NCBI RefSeq assembly: GCF_012911025.1
Contig: NZ_WUEI01000025.1
Coordinates: forward strand, 1-54,145
Reading direction: 5' to 3'
Source of the DNA: Azoarcus sp. TTM-91
GTDB taxonomy: Bacteria; Pseudomonadota; Gammaproteobacteria; Burkholderiales; Rhodocyclaceae
DNA: 54,145 bases
Part shown: positions 40,148-49,552 of the stretch, in pieces
How the letters are laid out: every line of letters starts with the position of its first letter
How positions within the stretch are numbered: the first letter of the stretch is position 1
Position numbers and translations under genes: made by a program
The notes under the pieces: model-generated
Told to the model about the DNA's origin: nothing
The model's input: only the letters and a program-made list of their open reading frames with translations
Database searches by the model: none

Positions 40148-41098
40148 ATGCCCTACGGCAGCCTGATGGTCTTCACCGGCAACGCCAACCCCAAGCTTGC
40201 GGCGGATGTTGTGCGAAGACTGGGCATTTCCCTCGGATCGGCTACGGTGGGCCGTTTCTCCGACGGTGAAGTCAATATCGAACTGCTGGAAAACGTCCGC
40301 GGCAAGGACGTCTTCATCCTGCAGCCGACCTGCGCTCCGACCAACGAGAACCTGGTCGAACTGCTGGTCCTGGTCGATGCGCTCAAGCGCGCTTCCGCCG
40401 GCCGCATCACCGCCGCCATCCCCTACTTCGGCTATGCCCGCCAGGACCGCCGGCCGCGTTCGGCCCGCGTGCCCATCACCGCCAAGGTCGTCGCCAACAT
40501 GCTGCAGGCCGTGGGCGTGCAGCGGGTGCTGACCATGGACCTGCATGCCGACCAGATCCAGGGCTTCTTCGACATCCCGGTCGACAACGTCTATGCGGCC
40601 CCGGTGCTGCTGGCCGACCTCGACAAGCAGAAGTACGACGGCCTGATGGTGGTTTCGCCCGACGTCGGCGGCGTGGTGCGTGCCCGCGCCTTCGCCAAGC
40701 GGCTGGAATGCGACCTCGCCATCATCGACAAGCGCCGCCCCAAGGCCAACGTGTCCGAGGTCATGAACATCATCGGTGAGGTCGAAGGCCGCACCTGCGT
40801 GATCATGGACGACATCGTCGATACCGCCGGCACGCTGTGCAAGGCCGCCAGCGCGCTGAAGGCCAACGGCGCCAAGCGCGTGCTGTCCTACTGCACCCAC
40901 GCGGTGCTGTCCGGCGCCGCGGTGGCCCGCATCAACGAATCCGAGCTGGACGAGCTGGTGGTGACCGACACCATCCCGCTGCGCGACGACGCCAAGGCCT
41001 CGCCACGCATCCGCCAGGTTTCGGTGGCCTCGCTGCTGGCCGACACCATGCTGCGGATCAGCAACGAGGAATCGGTGTCCTCGCTGTTCAGCGAATAA
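40148..41098 (+). CDS. prs: Ribose-phosphate pyrophosphokinase
   Basis: 316-residue PRPP synthase making phosphoribosyl pyrophosphate from ribose-5-phosphate and ATP. Motifs: [20 protein letters not shown], the ATP region [40 protein letters not shown], and the PRPP loop [20 protein letters not shown]. Length is standard. The start at [12 protein letters not shown] is taken; Met7 is a possible alternative. Confidence 0.98.
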   Translation: MPYGSLMVFTGNANPKLAADVVRRLGISLGSATVGRFSDGEVNIELLENVRGKDVFILQPTCAPTNENLVELLVLVDALKRASAGRITAAIPYFGYARQDRRPRSARVPITAKVVANMLQAVGVQRVLTMDLHADQIQGFFDIPVDNVYAAPVLLADLDKQKYDGLMVVSPDVGGVVRARAFAKRLECDLAIIDKRRPKANVSEVMNIIGEVEGRTCVIMDDIVDTAGTLCKAASALKANGAKRVLSYCTHAVLSGAAVARINESELDELVVTDTIPLRDDAKASPRIRQVSVASLLADTMLRISNEESVSSLFSE

Positions 41099-41103
41099 GT
41101 TTC

Positions 41104-41127
41104 AACCGCGGCCTGGCCGCGGTTTTT
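41104..41127 (+). terminator. Terminator/attenuator hairpin between prs and rplY
   Basis: AACCGCGGCC and GGCCGCGGTT flank a single base and run into TTTTT, six bases after the prs stop. The innermost pairs must open to form a loop. rplY starts 50 bases later and needs its own promoter or read-through. Confidence 0.8.
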
Positions 41128-41176
41128 CCATCTCCGCCTGGTCGCGGGCGGGGAACCTTCAACCCAGGAGTTTCAA

Positions 41177-41776
41177 ATGACCATCGAATTCAAGGCCACC
41201 AAGCGTGAAGCGCAGGGATCGAGTGCGAGCCGCCGCCTGCGTCGCGCCGGCCAGCTGCCGGGCATCATCTACGGCGGCGGCAAGGACGCCCTGGCGATCA
41301 ACCTCGACCACAACGACCTGTACCACCTGCTGAAGAAGGAAGCCTTCCATGCTTCCATCCTCACCGTGGACGTCGAGGGCGCCAAGGAAACCGTCGTGCT
41401 GCGTGACACCCAGTGGCACGCCTACAAGCAGCAAGTCATGCACCTGGACTTCCAGCGTGTGGACGCCTCCCAGAAGCTGCACCTGAAGGTGCCGCTGCAC
41501 TTCGTCAATGCCGAAGTCAGCCCCGCCGTGAAGCTGGGCAGCGCCATCATCGCCCACGTCATCACCGAACTGGACGTGAAGTGCCTGCCGTCCGAGCTGC
41601 CGGAATTCATCGAAGTCGACCTGGCTGCGCTGGAAGTCGGCCAGTCTGTGCACGTTTCCCAGCTGAAGCTGCCGGCCGGCGTCGAACTCGCCCACCACGG
41701 CGAAGGCGATCCGGTGGTGGCCAGCGCCCAGCAGGCCAAGGGTGCTGCCGCGGCTGAAGAAGGCGAAGCGGCCTAA
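41177..41776 (+). CDS. rplY: 50S ribosomal protein L25/general stress protein Ctc
   Basis: 199-residue long-form L25 that binds 5S rRNA. The N-terminal L25 domain (about 1-92) shows [20 protein letters not shown] and [17 protein letters not shown]. The C-terminal TL5/CTC beta domain (about 95-185) includes [20 protein letters not shown] and [20 protein letters not shown]. The tail is Ala/Glu-rich. GGAG lies 7 bases ahead of the ATG. Confidence 0.97.
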   Translation: MTIEFKATKREAQGSSASRRLRRAGQLPGIIYGGGKDALAINLDHNDLYHLLKKEAFHASILTVDVEGAKETVVLRDTQWHAYKQQVMHLDFQRVDASQKLHLKVPLHFVNAEVSPAVKLGSAIIAHVITELDVKCLPSELPEFIEVDLAALEVGQSVHVSQLKLPAGVELAHHGEGDPVVASAQQAKGAAAAEEGEAA

Positions 41777-41817
41777 GGCCCCCGCCTGCCCGGACCCACG
41801 CTGGAGGCCGACATCCG

Positions 41818-42480
41818 ATGACCGCAGCGCCTGCGCGCCCCCCGCGTCTCGTGGTCGGCCTCGGCAATCCGGGCACCGAATATTCCGAAACCCGGCACAA
41901 CGCCGGGTTTTGGCTTTGTGAGCGCCTGGCCGACGAGCTCGGCGTGCGCTTCAGCCACGAGCCCCGTTTCCACGGCCTGGTGGCCAACGCCCGCGACGCC
42001 GGCGTCTGGCTGCTGATGCCGCAGACCTACATGAACCGCTCGGGCCAGGCGGTGGGCGCGCTGGCGCGCTTCTACCGCATCGAACCAGCGGAGATCCTCG
42101 TCGTGCACGACGAGTTGGACATCCCGCCCGGCCAGCTGCGCCTCAAGTTCGGCGGCGGCGCCGGCGGCCACAACGGACTCAAGGACATCACCGCCCACTG
42201 CGCGACGCCGGACTACTGGCGGCTGCGCATCGGCATCGGCCACCCCGGCGACCGCAACGAAGTGGTGAACTTCGTGCTCAAGCCACCGCGCCGCGAAGAG
42301 CGCGCCGAGATCGACAGCGCGATAGACCGCGCCCTGCTCGGCTGGCCGCAGATCGCCCGCGGCGAATGGAACGCAGCCACCACCCGTCTCAACACCCGGC
42401 CCGCGCCACCCAAGGCTCCGAAACCACCGAAGGAGCCGCCGCAAGGCGCGACCCAAACCAAGGACGAATCCACGCCATGA
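41818..42480 (+). CDS. pth: Peptidyl-tRNA hydrolase
   Basis: 220-residue enzyme that frees tRNA from peptidyl-tRNA dropped by ribosomes. Catalytic His27 is in [18 protein letters not shown], Asp98 in [12 protein letters not shown], and the tRNA-binding loop is [14 protein letters not shown]. The C-terminal 30 residues are a Pro/Lys-rich extension ([17 protein letters not shown]), longer than in E. coli. The stop overlaps the ychF start. Confidence 0.98.
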   Translation: MTAAPARPPRLVVGLGNPGTEYSETRHNAGFWLCERLADELGVRFSHEPRFHGLVANARDAGVWLLMPQTYMNRSGQAVGALARFYRIEPAEILVVHDELDIPPGQLRLKFGGGAGGHNGLKDITAHCATPDYWRLRIGIGHPGDRNEVVNFVLKPPRREERAEIDSAIDRALLGWPQIARGEWNAATTRLNTRPAPPKAPKPPKEPPQGATQTKDESTP

Positions 42481-43568
42481 GCCTGAAATGCGGCATCGTC
42501 GGCCTGCCCAACGTCGGCAAGTCCACCCTGTTCAATGCGCTGACCAAGGCGGGCATTGAAGCGGCCAACTATCCCTTCTGCACCATCGAGCCCAACGTCG
42601 GCATCGTCGAGGTGCCGGATGCACGCCTCGCCCAGCTGTCCGAAATCGTCAAGCCGCAGAAGATCCAGCCGGCCATCGTCGAGTTCGTGGACATCGCCGG
42701 CCTGGTTGCCGGCGCCTCCAAGGGCGAAGGCCTGGGCAACCAGTTCCTCGCCAACATCCGTGAGACCGATGCCATCGTCCACGTCGTGCGCTGCTTCGCC
42801 GACGACAACGTGGTGCACGTTTCCGGCAGCGTCGATCCCATCCGCGACATCGAAGTCATCGACACCGAACTCGCGCTGGCCGACCTCGCCACGGTGGACA
42901 AGGCCCTCAACCGTTACAAGCGCCCCGCCGCCGCCGGCGACAAGGAAGCCAAGGCCATGGTCGCGGTGCTGGAGAAGTGCCTCGCCCAGCTGAACGAAGC
43001 CAAGCCGGTGCGCGCCCTCGACCTGGCGAAGGAAGAAACCGCGCTGCTGAAGCAGTTCTGCCTGATCACCCAGAAACCGGTGCTGTACGCCGCCAACGTC
43101 GCCGAAGACGGTTTCGATAACAACCCTCACCTGGACGCAGTGCGCGCCCACGCTGCCCAGGAGGGCGCCGAGGTGGTGGCGCTGTGCGCCGCCATCGAGG
43201 CTGAGATCGCCGACCTGGACGACGCGGACAAGAAGGATTTCCTGGAGTCCATGGGTCTGGAAGAGCCTGGCCTGGACCGCCTGATCCGCGCCGGCTACAA
43301 GCTGCTTGGCCTGCAGACCTACTTCACCGCCGGGGTGAAGGAAGTGCGCGCCTGGACCATCCACATCGGCGACACCGCGCCGCAGGCGGCCGGCGTCATC
43401 CACACAGATTTCGAGCGCGGCTTCATCCGCGCCCAGACCATCGCCTTCGAAGACTTCATCGCCCACAAGGGCGAGGCCGGCGCCAAGGAAGCAGGCAAGA
43501 TGCGGGCGGAAGGCAAGGAATACGTGGTGAAGGACGGCGACGTCCTCAACTTCCTGTTCAACGTCTGA
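42477..43568 (+). CDS. ychF: Redox-regulated ATPase YchF (Obg-family OLA1)
   Basis: 363-residue Obg-like P-loop protein that hydrolyses ATP in preference to GTP and binds ribosomes. G1 is [18 protein letters not shown] (residues 9-26), G3 is [20 protein letters not shown], the altered G4 is NVAE, and the C-terminal TGS domain includes [20 protein letters not shown]. The pth-ychF pairing is nearly universal in Proteobacteria; the ATG overlaps the pth stop. Confidence 0.98.
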   Translation: MSLKCGIVGLPNVGKSTLFNALTKAGIEAANYPFCTIEPNVGIVEVPDARLAQLSEIVKPQKIQPAIVEFVDIAGLVAGASKGEGLGNQFLANIRETDAIVHVVRCFADDNVVHVSGSVDPIRDIEVIDTELALADLATVDKALNRYKRPAAAGDKEAKAMVAVLEKCLAQLNEAKPVRALDLAKEETALLKQFCLITQKPVLYAANVAEDGFDNNPHLDAVRAHAAQEGAEVVALCAAIEAEIADLDDADKKDFLESMGLEEPGLDRLIRAGYKLLGLQTYFTAGVKEVRAWTIHIGDTAPQAAGVIHTDFERGFIRAQTIAFEDFIAHKGEAGAKEAGKMRAEGKEYVVKDGDVLNFLFNV

Positions 43569-43627
43569 GCCCCCAAGGCCCCGCGCGCGCGTCGACCTGC
43601 GCCGGGGGAGCCTCGCGAATCCGAAGC

Positions 43628-43650
43628 AACCGCGCCTGCGCGCGGTTTCT
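43628..43650 (+). terminator. Terminator downstream of ychF
   Basis: AACCGCGC (43628-43635) pairs with GCGCGGTT (43640-43647) over a 4-base loop, followed by a short pyrimidine-rich TCTTCG tail. The T-run is weak, but it is well placed 60 bases after the stop. Confidence 0.65.
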
Positions 43651-43746
43651 TCGTTTACGGCGCAGCCATGCCGAAGAACCGGGCTCCCGCCCCGGCCGGC
43701 AGACCCTGGCCTGGGCATGGCCGCCTTTCCAGCGAGTGCGGCCTGC

Positions 43747-44289
43747 CTAGATCGCCGCTGGCAGGCACCAGGGCAGCAGGCGGACGATGTTGCGGGCATC
43801 GTCCAGCCCACGGTGATACCTGCCTTCCAACGACAGGTCCGCCAGTTGCAGCGCCTTTGCCAGGCCCACTTCCTTGATGCCGCGGGCATTGGCGAAACTG
43901 CGCTTGAGGTTGATGTGTTCGAGGCCGGCCAAGGGATCGTCCACACCGTGGCGCGCGCAGTCCCGGCCGAACTGGGTGAAGTCATAGCGCCCCCAACTAC
44001 CCCACCAGCGCTGGCCGCCGGGATGCAGGCCGGCGAACTCCGCCAGGGCTGCCGCCGCTTCCGGGAAACGGAGCGCGGTGGCGACATCCTCCTGGCGGAT
44101 GCCGGTGAGGCCGGTGCAGAAGGCGGTGAGCCGCGGGTTCAGCACCGGCTGCACAAAGGTCTGGAAGCACTCGTGCAGGCTGCCATTGGGTGAAGCCCAC
44201 ACCGCGCCGATCTCGATGATCTCCATGTCGCCAGGCGGCATGGCCTCGCCTTCGTCACAGGTTGCCTCAAGGTCGATCACCAGGATCAT
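43747..44289 (-). CDS. DEDDh 3'-5' exonuclease (ERI-1/KapD-like)
   Basis: 180-residue RNase T/DnaQ-fold exonuclease. DEDDh residues are visible: the Asp and Glu in ILVIDLEATCDEG, Asp in WGRYDFTQFGRDC, and His with Asp in GRYHRGLDDARNI. The Leu-rich start and the DLEATCDEGE segment resemble the ERI-1/KapD subgroup that trims structured RNA 3' ends. The start at MILVID is preferred; MTESVMILVID (44304) is the alternative. It stands alone, converging on ychF. Substrate unknown. Confidence 0.9.
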   Translation of the reverse strand: MILVIDLEATCDEGEAMPPGDMEIIEIGAVWASPNGSLHECFQTFVQPVLNPRLTAFCTGLTGIRQEDVATALRFPEAAAALAEFAGLHPGGQRWWGSWGRYDFTQFGRDCARHGVDDPLAGLEHINLKRSFANARGIKEVGLAKALQLADLSLEGRYHRGLDDARNIVRLLPWCLPAAI

Positions 44290-44484
44290 CACGCTCTCCG
44301 TCATGCAAAGGGGGGCTCCGACGGACTTCCACATCCACGCCCGCCGCCCCTGCGCTCCTGTAATTGCGGCATGCACGCTCCGCCTCCGGCGGAACGATTT
44401 ACCTGGATTTCGCCCCCGGGAGCCGCGGTTTCCCAGGCACGACGATTGCACAGACGCAGCGACCCCCATGTTCCAGACGCACCT

Positions 44485-46377
44485 ATGGATAGGCTGACGA
44501 CGACCTTGAATCCAGCGCCCGCCCTTGCCGCCTTCGAGGCGGCAGAGATCCTCGCCCATGGCAGTGAAGGTGTCATCGCATGCGACAAGGCGCAGCGAGT
44601 GCACTACCTCAACCCGGTCGCCGAACGAGCGCTGGGGCGCCCGCGCGAGGCGCTGCTGAACCGGCCCCTGCTGGAGATCTTTCCCAGCCTCAAATCCCAC
44701 CTGGCCTCACTGCCCGGCATGCAGCCGGGAGATCAGGCCCTGGAACTGGAGCAACAAGATGCCGTCAGCGGCCGCAGCTTCCATCACAGCCTGCACCCCA
44801 CTTCGGACGGCGGGCTGGTGATGTTGTTCCGCGACGTCACCGAGCCACGGGGAATGGCGGACGCGCTCAGTCGCTCGGAAGAGAAGTACCGCGACCTCTT
44901 CAACGCCATCGACGAAGGCTTCTGCGTAATCGAAGTGCTGGTGGACGAGAACGGAACGGGCATCGACTACCGCTTTCTCGAGGTGAATCCCAGCTTCGAG
45001 CGCCAGACCGGGCTGATCGACGCGGTAGGCAAATGCATGCGGGAGATGGTGCCGACCCATGAAGAACACTGGTTCTCCATCTATGCGCATGTCGCCGCCA
45101 CGGGTGAATCGACGCGCTTCGAAAACCGTGCCCAGGGTCTGAACCGCTGGTACGACGTCTACGCCTTCCGCGTCGGCAAGCCGGAGGACAGGCATGTCGC
45201 CATCCTGTTCAACGACATCAGCCAGCGCAAGGCGGCGGAAGAGGAGCGCCAGGAGGCCGACAAGCGCAAGGATGAGTTCCTCGCCATCCTCGCGCACGAG
45301 CTGCGCAACCCGCTGGCACCGCTGCGCAACGGCCTGGAGATCCTGAAGCTGGCTGGCAGCACCGGCGACGGCGAGCTGCTGAACCGCGCCTGCACGATGA
45401 TGGAGCGCCAGGTGAGCCACATGGTGTCGCTGGTGGATGACCTGCTCGACGCCAACCGCATCAGCCGCGGCCTCATCACCATCAGCCGCAAGCGGGTGGA
45501 CGTCGCGGACATCATCCGCCACTCGGTGGAGTCCGCCGAGCACGTCATCCGCCAGCATGAGCACGAGCTGACGGTGCAACTGCCCTCGCGCGAGGTGTAC
45601 GTCGAGGCAGACGCGGTGCGCCTCACCCAGGCGGTCACCAACCTGCTGGTCAACGCCGCCAAGTACACCGAGCCGGGCGGGCGCATCGCGCTGGCGGTGA
45701 AGCGGGACGACGCGGCGGTGCGCATCGCCATCACCGACAACGGCGCCGGCATTCCGCCGCATATGCTAAACCGCATCTTCGACCTTTTCGCCCAGGTGGA
45801 GGTGGCGCCCCACCAGCCCTCGCGGGGGCTGGGCATCGGCCTCACCATCGTCAAGCAGCTGGTGGAGATGCACGGCGGCAGCGTCACCGCCCAGAGCGAG
45901 GGGGTGGGCAAGGGCAGCCGCTTCACCATCACCTTGCCGCTGTCAGTCGAGCGCCACGCCGCGGGCGACGAGACGATGGACCAGGAGCCCCGTGCCCGCG
46001 GGCACCGCCGGGTGCTGGTGGCGGACGACAACCGGGACGCAGCCGAGAGCCTGGCGACCATGTTCGAGCTGCTGGGCCACCGGGTGGCAATCGCCTACGA
46101 CGGCGAGCAGGCGGTGACCGAGGCGGAGCGCCTGCAGCCGGAGGTGGTGCTGCTGGACCTGGGCATGCCACGACTGGACGGCCTGGGCGCCGCCCGCCGC
46201 ATCCGCGAATTCCCGTGGGCGAAGAACGCGGTGTTGATCGCCACCACCGGCTGGGGCCAGGAACAGGACAGGCTGGCCTCGCGCGGCGCCGGTTTCGATC
46301 ACCACCTGGTGAAGCCGGTGGCGATGAGCGAGTTGGAGAAGATCATCGCCGAAATGCCGCCGCCCGAGGCGGCTTGA
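44485..46377 (+). CDS. PAS-containing hybrid sensor histidine kinase/response regulator
   Basis: About 630 residues. Two PAS domains (about 15-115, ILAHGSEGVIACDKAQRVHY; and about 135-250, YRDLFNAIDEGFCVIEVLVD) are followed by HisKA with the phospho-acceptor His271 in FLAILAHELRNPLAPLRN. The HATPase_c domain follows (NLLVNAAKYTEPGG; ITDNGAGIPPHML; GLGIGLTIVKQLVEMHGGSV). The C-terminal receiver has its phospho-acceptor Asp558 in VVLLDLGMPRLDG. No TM helices are seen, so sensing is cytoplasmic. The start at MDRLTTTLNPAP fits the first PAS; longer in-frame sequence to 44371 is low-quality. No output regulator is adjacent: an orphan whose target is unknown. Confidence 0.93.
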   Translation: MDRLTTTLNPAPALAAFEAAEILAHGSEGVIACDKAQRVHYLNPVAERALGRPREALLNRPLLEIFPSLKSHLASLPGMQPGDQALELEQQDAVSGRSFHHSLHPTSDGGLVMLFRDVTEPRGMADALSRSEEKYRDLFNAIDEGFCVIEVLVDENGTGIDYRFLEVNPSFERQTGLIDAVGKCMREMVPTHEEHWFSIYAHVAATGESTRFENRAQGLNRWYDVYAFRVGKPEDRHVAILFNDISQRKAAEEERQEADKRKDEFLAILAHELRNPLAPLRNGLEILKLAGSTGDGELLNRACTMMERQVSHMVSLVDDLLDANRISRGLITISRKRVDVADIIRHSVESAEHVIRQHEHELTVQLPSREVYVEADAVRLTQAVTNLLVNAAKYTEPGGRIALAVKRDDAAVRIAITDNGAGIPPHMLNRIFDLFAQVEVAPHQPSRGLGIGLTIVKQLVEMHGGSVTAQSEGVGKGSRFTITLPLSVERHAAGDETMDQEPRARGHRRVLVADDNRDAAESLATMFELLGHRVAIAYDGEQAVTEAERLQPEVVLLDLGMPRLDGLGAARRIREFPWAKNAVLIATTGWGQEQDRLASRGAGFDHHLVKPVAMSELEKIIAEMPPPEAA

Positions 46378-46387
46378 GCCACCGCGC

Positions 46388-46789
46388 TCAGCGCCCGGAG
46401 GGGCGCTCTGCGAAGGTCCACAAGGCGTTGCCGGCGTAGTGCCAGAACAGCAGCAGCGCCGTCACCAGGATCTGTGCCAGCAGGTAATGCAGCGCCAGCA
46501 CATGGGTGAGCAGGCTCATCAGCAGCCCGTTCCACACCAGCCCCAGCCCGGCGACCGCCAGGAAGCGCGGCAAGGCCTCGCGGTGGGCGCGGCCGGAGCG
46601 GAACACGATGGCGCGGTTCAGGCTGTAATTGATCAAGGCGCCGACCAGGAAGCCGGCCACCGATCCGGCCACCGGATCGCCGCCCAGGCCTTCCACCATG
46701 CCGATCAGCGTCAGGTAATGGCCGGCGGTGCCCACCGCGCCCACCGCGGCGAAACGGATCAGCCGGGCCAGCAGCGGCGAACCCCTCAT
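46388..46789 (-). CDS. GtrA-family membrane protein (polyprenyl-phosphate sugar flippase type)
   Basis: 133-residue four-helix membrane protein of the GtrA family, whose members are thought to flip undecaprenyl-phosphate-linked sugars across the inner membrane. Typical segments are LIRFAAVGAVGTAGHYLTLI, GSVAGFLVGALINYSLNRAI (with the N-R signature) and RFLAVAGLGLVWNGLLMSLL, then LLFWHYAGNALWTFAER. It lies 13 bases downstream of a GT39 gene and in the same operon as a GT2 gene, reproducing the GtrA/GtrB/GtrC composition. Confidence 0.92.
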   Translation of the reverse strand: MRGSPLLARLIRFAAVGAVGTAGHYLTLIGMVEGLGGDPVAGSVAGFLVGALINYSLNRAIVFRSGRAHREALPRFLAVAGLGLVWNGLLMSLLTHVLALHYLLAQILVTALLLFWHYAGNALWTFAERPSGR

Positions 46790-46802
46790 GCCGGTCCGGC
46801 GC

Positions 46803-48452
46803 TCATCGCGGAATGCGCTCGTCGTCTGCCAAGCCGCGGCGGTCGCGCAGCACGCCGAGCTCCACGCCGTCGCGCACCACTTCACCGACGATGCGGCCCT
46901 GCATCGCGGTGTGACAATCCATGTGGGTGGGCGAGATGAAGAAATCCGCCGCGCGCCAGTCGGTGGTCACCTGGAAACGCGCATCCAGCCAGGCCGCCGC
47001 CTGCAGCGGCTCGGCGCATACCGCCACCAGGTAAGGCCGGGTCTGCCCCCCCTCGCGGCTCACCCGGGTGCGCAGATCGGCCACCAGCTCCTTCACCGTC
47101 GCCGCCCAGTAATCCTGCTCCCAGCGCTCCTGGGTACCGTGCAGGCCGCCGGCGAGGCTGTTGTAGGCCACGTACTCGTACGGATGCAGGCGGGCGAGGT
47201 TGATGGCGTGGCCCAGCGCCAGCACCGCGCAGGCGCCCAGGGCCAGCAGCCGGCCGCGCGGCCAAGGCTGTGCCCAGCGCCAGGCAGCCGCCAGGCCGGC
47301 ACCGCCCAGTACCGCCAGCGGTGGCAACAGGAAGGTGAAGTGGCGGATGCCGTTGTACAGCGGTGGCGCCGCCAGCAGGGTGTAGGCCAGCGGAAAGCCA
47401 GCGGCCAGCACCACCGGCAGCCAGCGCAGCGCCGCCCGGCGGGCCTCGGCGGAGCTCAGCAGGAGCGGCAGCGCGCGCACACCGGCCAGCGCCGCCAGCC
47501 CGATGCCGATCAGGAACAGCTCCGGCAGGCGCACCAGCAGGTAGTGGGCGAGGTAGGTGCCGGGCACGTCGCCGTTCTTCATTACCTCACCGTCCAGGAT
47601 GGTGGTGAGCTGGAAGGAGAAGTGGGAGAAGGTGGTCATCGCGGTGTAGAGGTTCTCCGGCGCCATCACCGACCACGGCCAGCACAGCGCCATCAGCGCG
47701 AAGGCCAGCAGCACCGCCGGCCACAGCCCCCGCACGGCGCGCAGCAGCAGGCCGCCGCGGCTGCGCAGGTCGGCCGCGCCCATCCAGGCCCAGGTCATCA
47801 GGCTGACACCGAGGTAGAACACCGCGAACACCGCTCCCACCCGCAGGCCGAAGGCACAGCCCAGGGCGAAGCCCAGTCCCAGCACATCGCGCAGCGCCGG
47901 CCGCGGCAGGCTCTCCAGCACCCGCACGGTGAAGTACAGCGACCACACCATGGTGGCGGCGAATGGCACATCCTTGGTGTGGGTGAACATTGCGCCGGTC
48001 CAGGCGCCGGTAGCCAGCAGCACCACCAGCGCCCCCAGCCCGGCCCACTCGCCCGCCAGCCTGCGCGCCAGCAGCCAGGCGCCCAACGCGCCGCCGATGC
48101 CGAACCCGGCCGAAAGCAGGTGGCGCAGATCCCATATGTTCATGGCCGGGAACAGGCGCTCCAGGCCGGCGGCGATCAGGTCGAACAAACCGCCGTAGAG
48201 GTAGAGGTTCTTGTAGGCGAAGGCGCTGTGGTCTTCGAAACCGGAGGTGTAGAAATCCAGCAGCAGGCGGCCATACACATGCTGCACTTCCTCGTCGTTG
48301 CTGATGCCGTAGTGGCGGAAGGCCAGCAGCGCGAACAGGCCGGCGCCGGCCAGCAGGCCCACCGCCAGCCGCAATGCCCAGGCGGGCGACAGCGCGAATG
48401 CGTGCCCCGCCGGCGCCAGGCTGCCGGCGGTCGCTTCCCCGCTGCGGCTCAC
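46803..48452 (-). CDS. GT39-family membrane glycosyltransferase
   Basis: 549-residue multi-pass protein of the dolichyl/undecaprenyl-phosphate-sugar-dependent transferase superfamily (PMT/ArnT-like fold). After a first TM helix (LAVGLLAGAGLFALLAFRHY) the first periplasmic loop carries an acidic motif (GISNDEEVQHVYGR), where this superfamily places its catalytic Asp/Glu. At least ten further TM helices follow and then a C-terminal periplasmic domain (about 440-549). The GTG start overlaps the GT2 stop (GTGA), so the two are co-translated. It probably transfers the sugar made by the GT2 enzyme to an envelope acceptor. Confidence 0.88.
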   Translation of the reverse strand: MSRSGEATAGSLAPAGHAFALSPAWALRLAVGLLAGAGLFALLAFRHYGISNDEEVQHVYGRLLLDFYTSGFEDHSAFAYKNLYLYGGLFDLIAAGLERLFPAMNIWDLRHLLSAGFGIGGALGAWLLARRLAGEWAGLGALVVLLATGAWTGAMFTHTKDVPFAATMVWSLYFTVRVLESLPRPALRDVLGLGFALGCAFGLRVGAVFAVFYLGVSLMTWAWMGAADLRSRGGLLLRAVRGLWPAVLLAFALMALCWPWSVMAPENLYTAMTTFSHFSFQLTTILDGEVMKNGDVPGTYLAHYLLVRLPELFLIGIGLAALAGVRALPLLLSSAEARRAALRWLPVVLAAGFPLAYTLLAAPPLYNGIRHFTFLLPPLAVLGGAGLAAAWRWAQPWPRGRLLALGACAVLALGHAINLARLHPYEYVAYNSLAGGLHGTQERWEQDYWAATVKELVADLRTRVSREGGQTRPYLVAVCAEPLQAAAWLDARFQVTTDWRAADFFISPTHMDCHTAMQGRIVGEVVRDGVELGVLRDRRGLADDERIPR

Positions 48453-49453
48453 CGGCGCGGCTCCTCGAAGCCCAGGCGCTCGGCCACCAGGTAGAGCGGG
48501 CGCGCCTTTACCTCGGTGAAGATGCGGCCAACGTACTCCCCCAGCACCCCGAGGCTGATGAGCTGGATGCCGGACATGAACAGCACCGCCACCATGATGG
48601 AGGCGTAGCCCGGCACATCCACACCCCAGATCATCGTGCGCAGCACCAGCCAGCCGCCGTAGGCGCCGGACAGCGCCGCCATGCCCAGGCCGATCAGCGA
48701 CCACACCCGCAGCGGCAGCGTGCTGAAGGCGGAAAGACCGTCCAACGCGTAGCGGCCCAGCCGCCACATGGACCAGGCCGAGGCGCCGGCGGCGCGCTCC
48801 GCCGGGTCGAAATCCACCTGCTCATGGCGGAAGCCCACCCAGCTGGTGATGCCCTTCATGAAGCGGGTGCGCTCCGGCAGGCTGTTGATGGCATCCACCA
48901 CCGTGCGGTCGAACAGGCGATAGTCGCCGCCGCCTTCGGTCAGCGCTACTTCGGAGACGCGGCGGAACAGGCCGTAGAAGGCCTGCGACAGCTTGCGCCG
49001 CAGCCAGGGGTCGGTATCCCGCGAGCGCCGCACCGCGGTCACCATGCGCGCGCCCTTGTGCCAGCGCTCCAGCATCTCCGGGATCAACTCCGGCGGATGC
49101 TGCAGGTCGCCGTCCATCAGCACGATCACGTCGCCGGTGGCCGCCCGCAGGCCTGCGGCCATGGCCGCCTCCTTGCCGAAGTTGCGGGCGAAGCGGATGG
49201 CCTTGATGGTCGGGTCGCGCAGGCACAGCGCGGCAACCTCGGCGAAGGTGGTGTCGCGGCTGCCGTCATCCACGAACACGATCTCCCGGCGCGCCAGCGG
49301 CAGCGCATCCAGTACCCCGCACAGGCGCTCGTGCAGCAGGTTCAGCGAGCCGCTCTCGTTGTAGAGCGGCACCACCACGGACATCGCCGGCACGGCGGGC
49401 TGGGTGGGTGTGGCGGCTGCGGCCAGGGTTTGATGGAGATCGGGACGGGACAC
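48449..49453 (-). CDS. GT2-family polyprenyl-phosphate glycosyltransferase (GtrB/ArnC/DPM1-like)
   Basis: About 334 residues: a cytoplasmic GT-A domain and two C-terminal TM helices (LRVWSLIGLGMAALSGAYGG; IMVAVLFMSGIQLISLGVLG). Donor-binding motifs are MSVVVPLYNESGSLNLLHER, IVFVDDGSRDTTFAEVAAL and VIVLMDGDLQHPPELIPEML. It should load a sugar from a nucleotide donor onto undecaprenyl phosphate. The start is unsure: GTG 49510, GTG 49453 and ATG 49384 (directly at MSVVVPLYN) are all open and none has a well-spaced ribosome site. It is the first gene of the GT2-GT39-gtrA operon and diverges from the YdjC-like deacetylase gene. Confidence 0.92.
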   Translation of the reverse strand: MSRPDLHQTLAAAATPTQPAVPAMSVVVPLYNESGSLNLLHERLCGVLDALPLARREIVFVDDGSRDTTFAEVAALCLRDPTIKAIRFARNFGKEAAMAAGLRAATGDVIVLMDGDLQHPPELIPEMLERWHKGARMVTAVRRSRDTDPWLRRKLSQAFYGLFRRVSEVALTEGGGDYRLFDRTVVDAINSLPERTRFMKGITSWVGFRHEQVDFDPAERAAGASAWSMWRLGRYALDGLSAFSTLPLRVWSLIGLGMAALSGAYGGWLVLRTMIWGVDVPGYASIMVAVLFMSGIQLISLGVLGEYVGRIFTEVKARPLYLVAERLGFEEPRR

Positions 49454-49552
49454 GATGGCGGTCTCACGAAACTCCTCCACAAGGGAGGCATGCAGGCGTA
49501 AACGAGGCACACTGGCGGCGCGTTGACTGCCGACCGGTTTCCAGTTATTGCC

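Noticed and set aside
46728..48494. A 588-codon plus-strand open frame opposite the GT39 gene
   Set aside because: Mirror image of a membrane-protein gene; strongly biased composition and no recognisable family.
49523..49551. TTGACT-like -35 box ahead of the YdjC-like gene
   Set aside because: Any matching -10 box would place the transcript start at or within the start codon; not convincing as a promoter.
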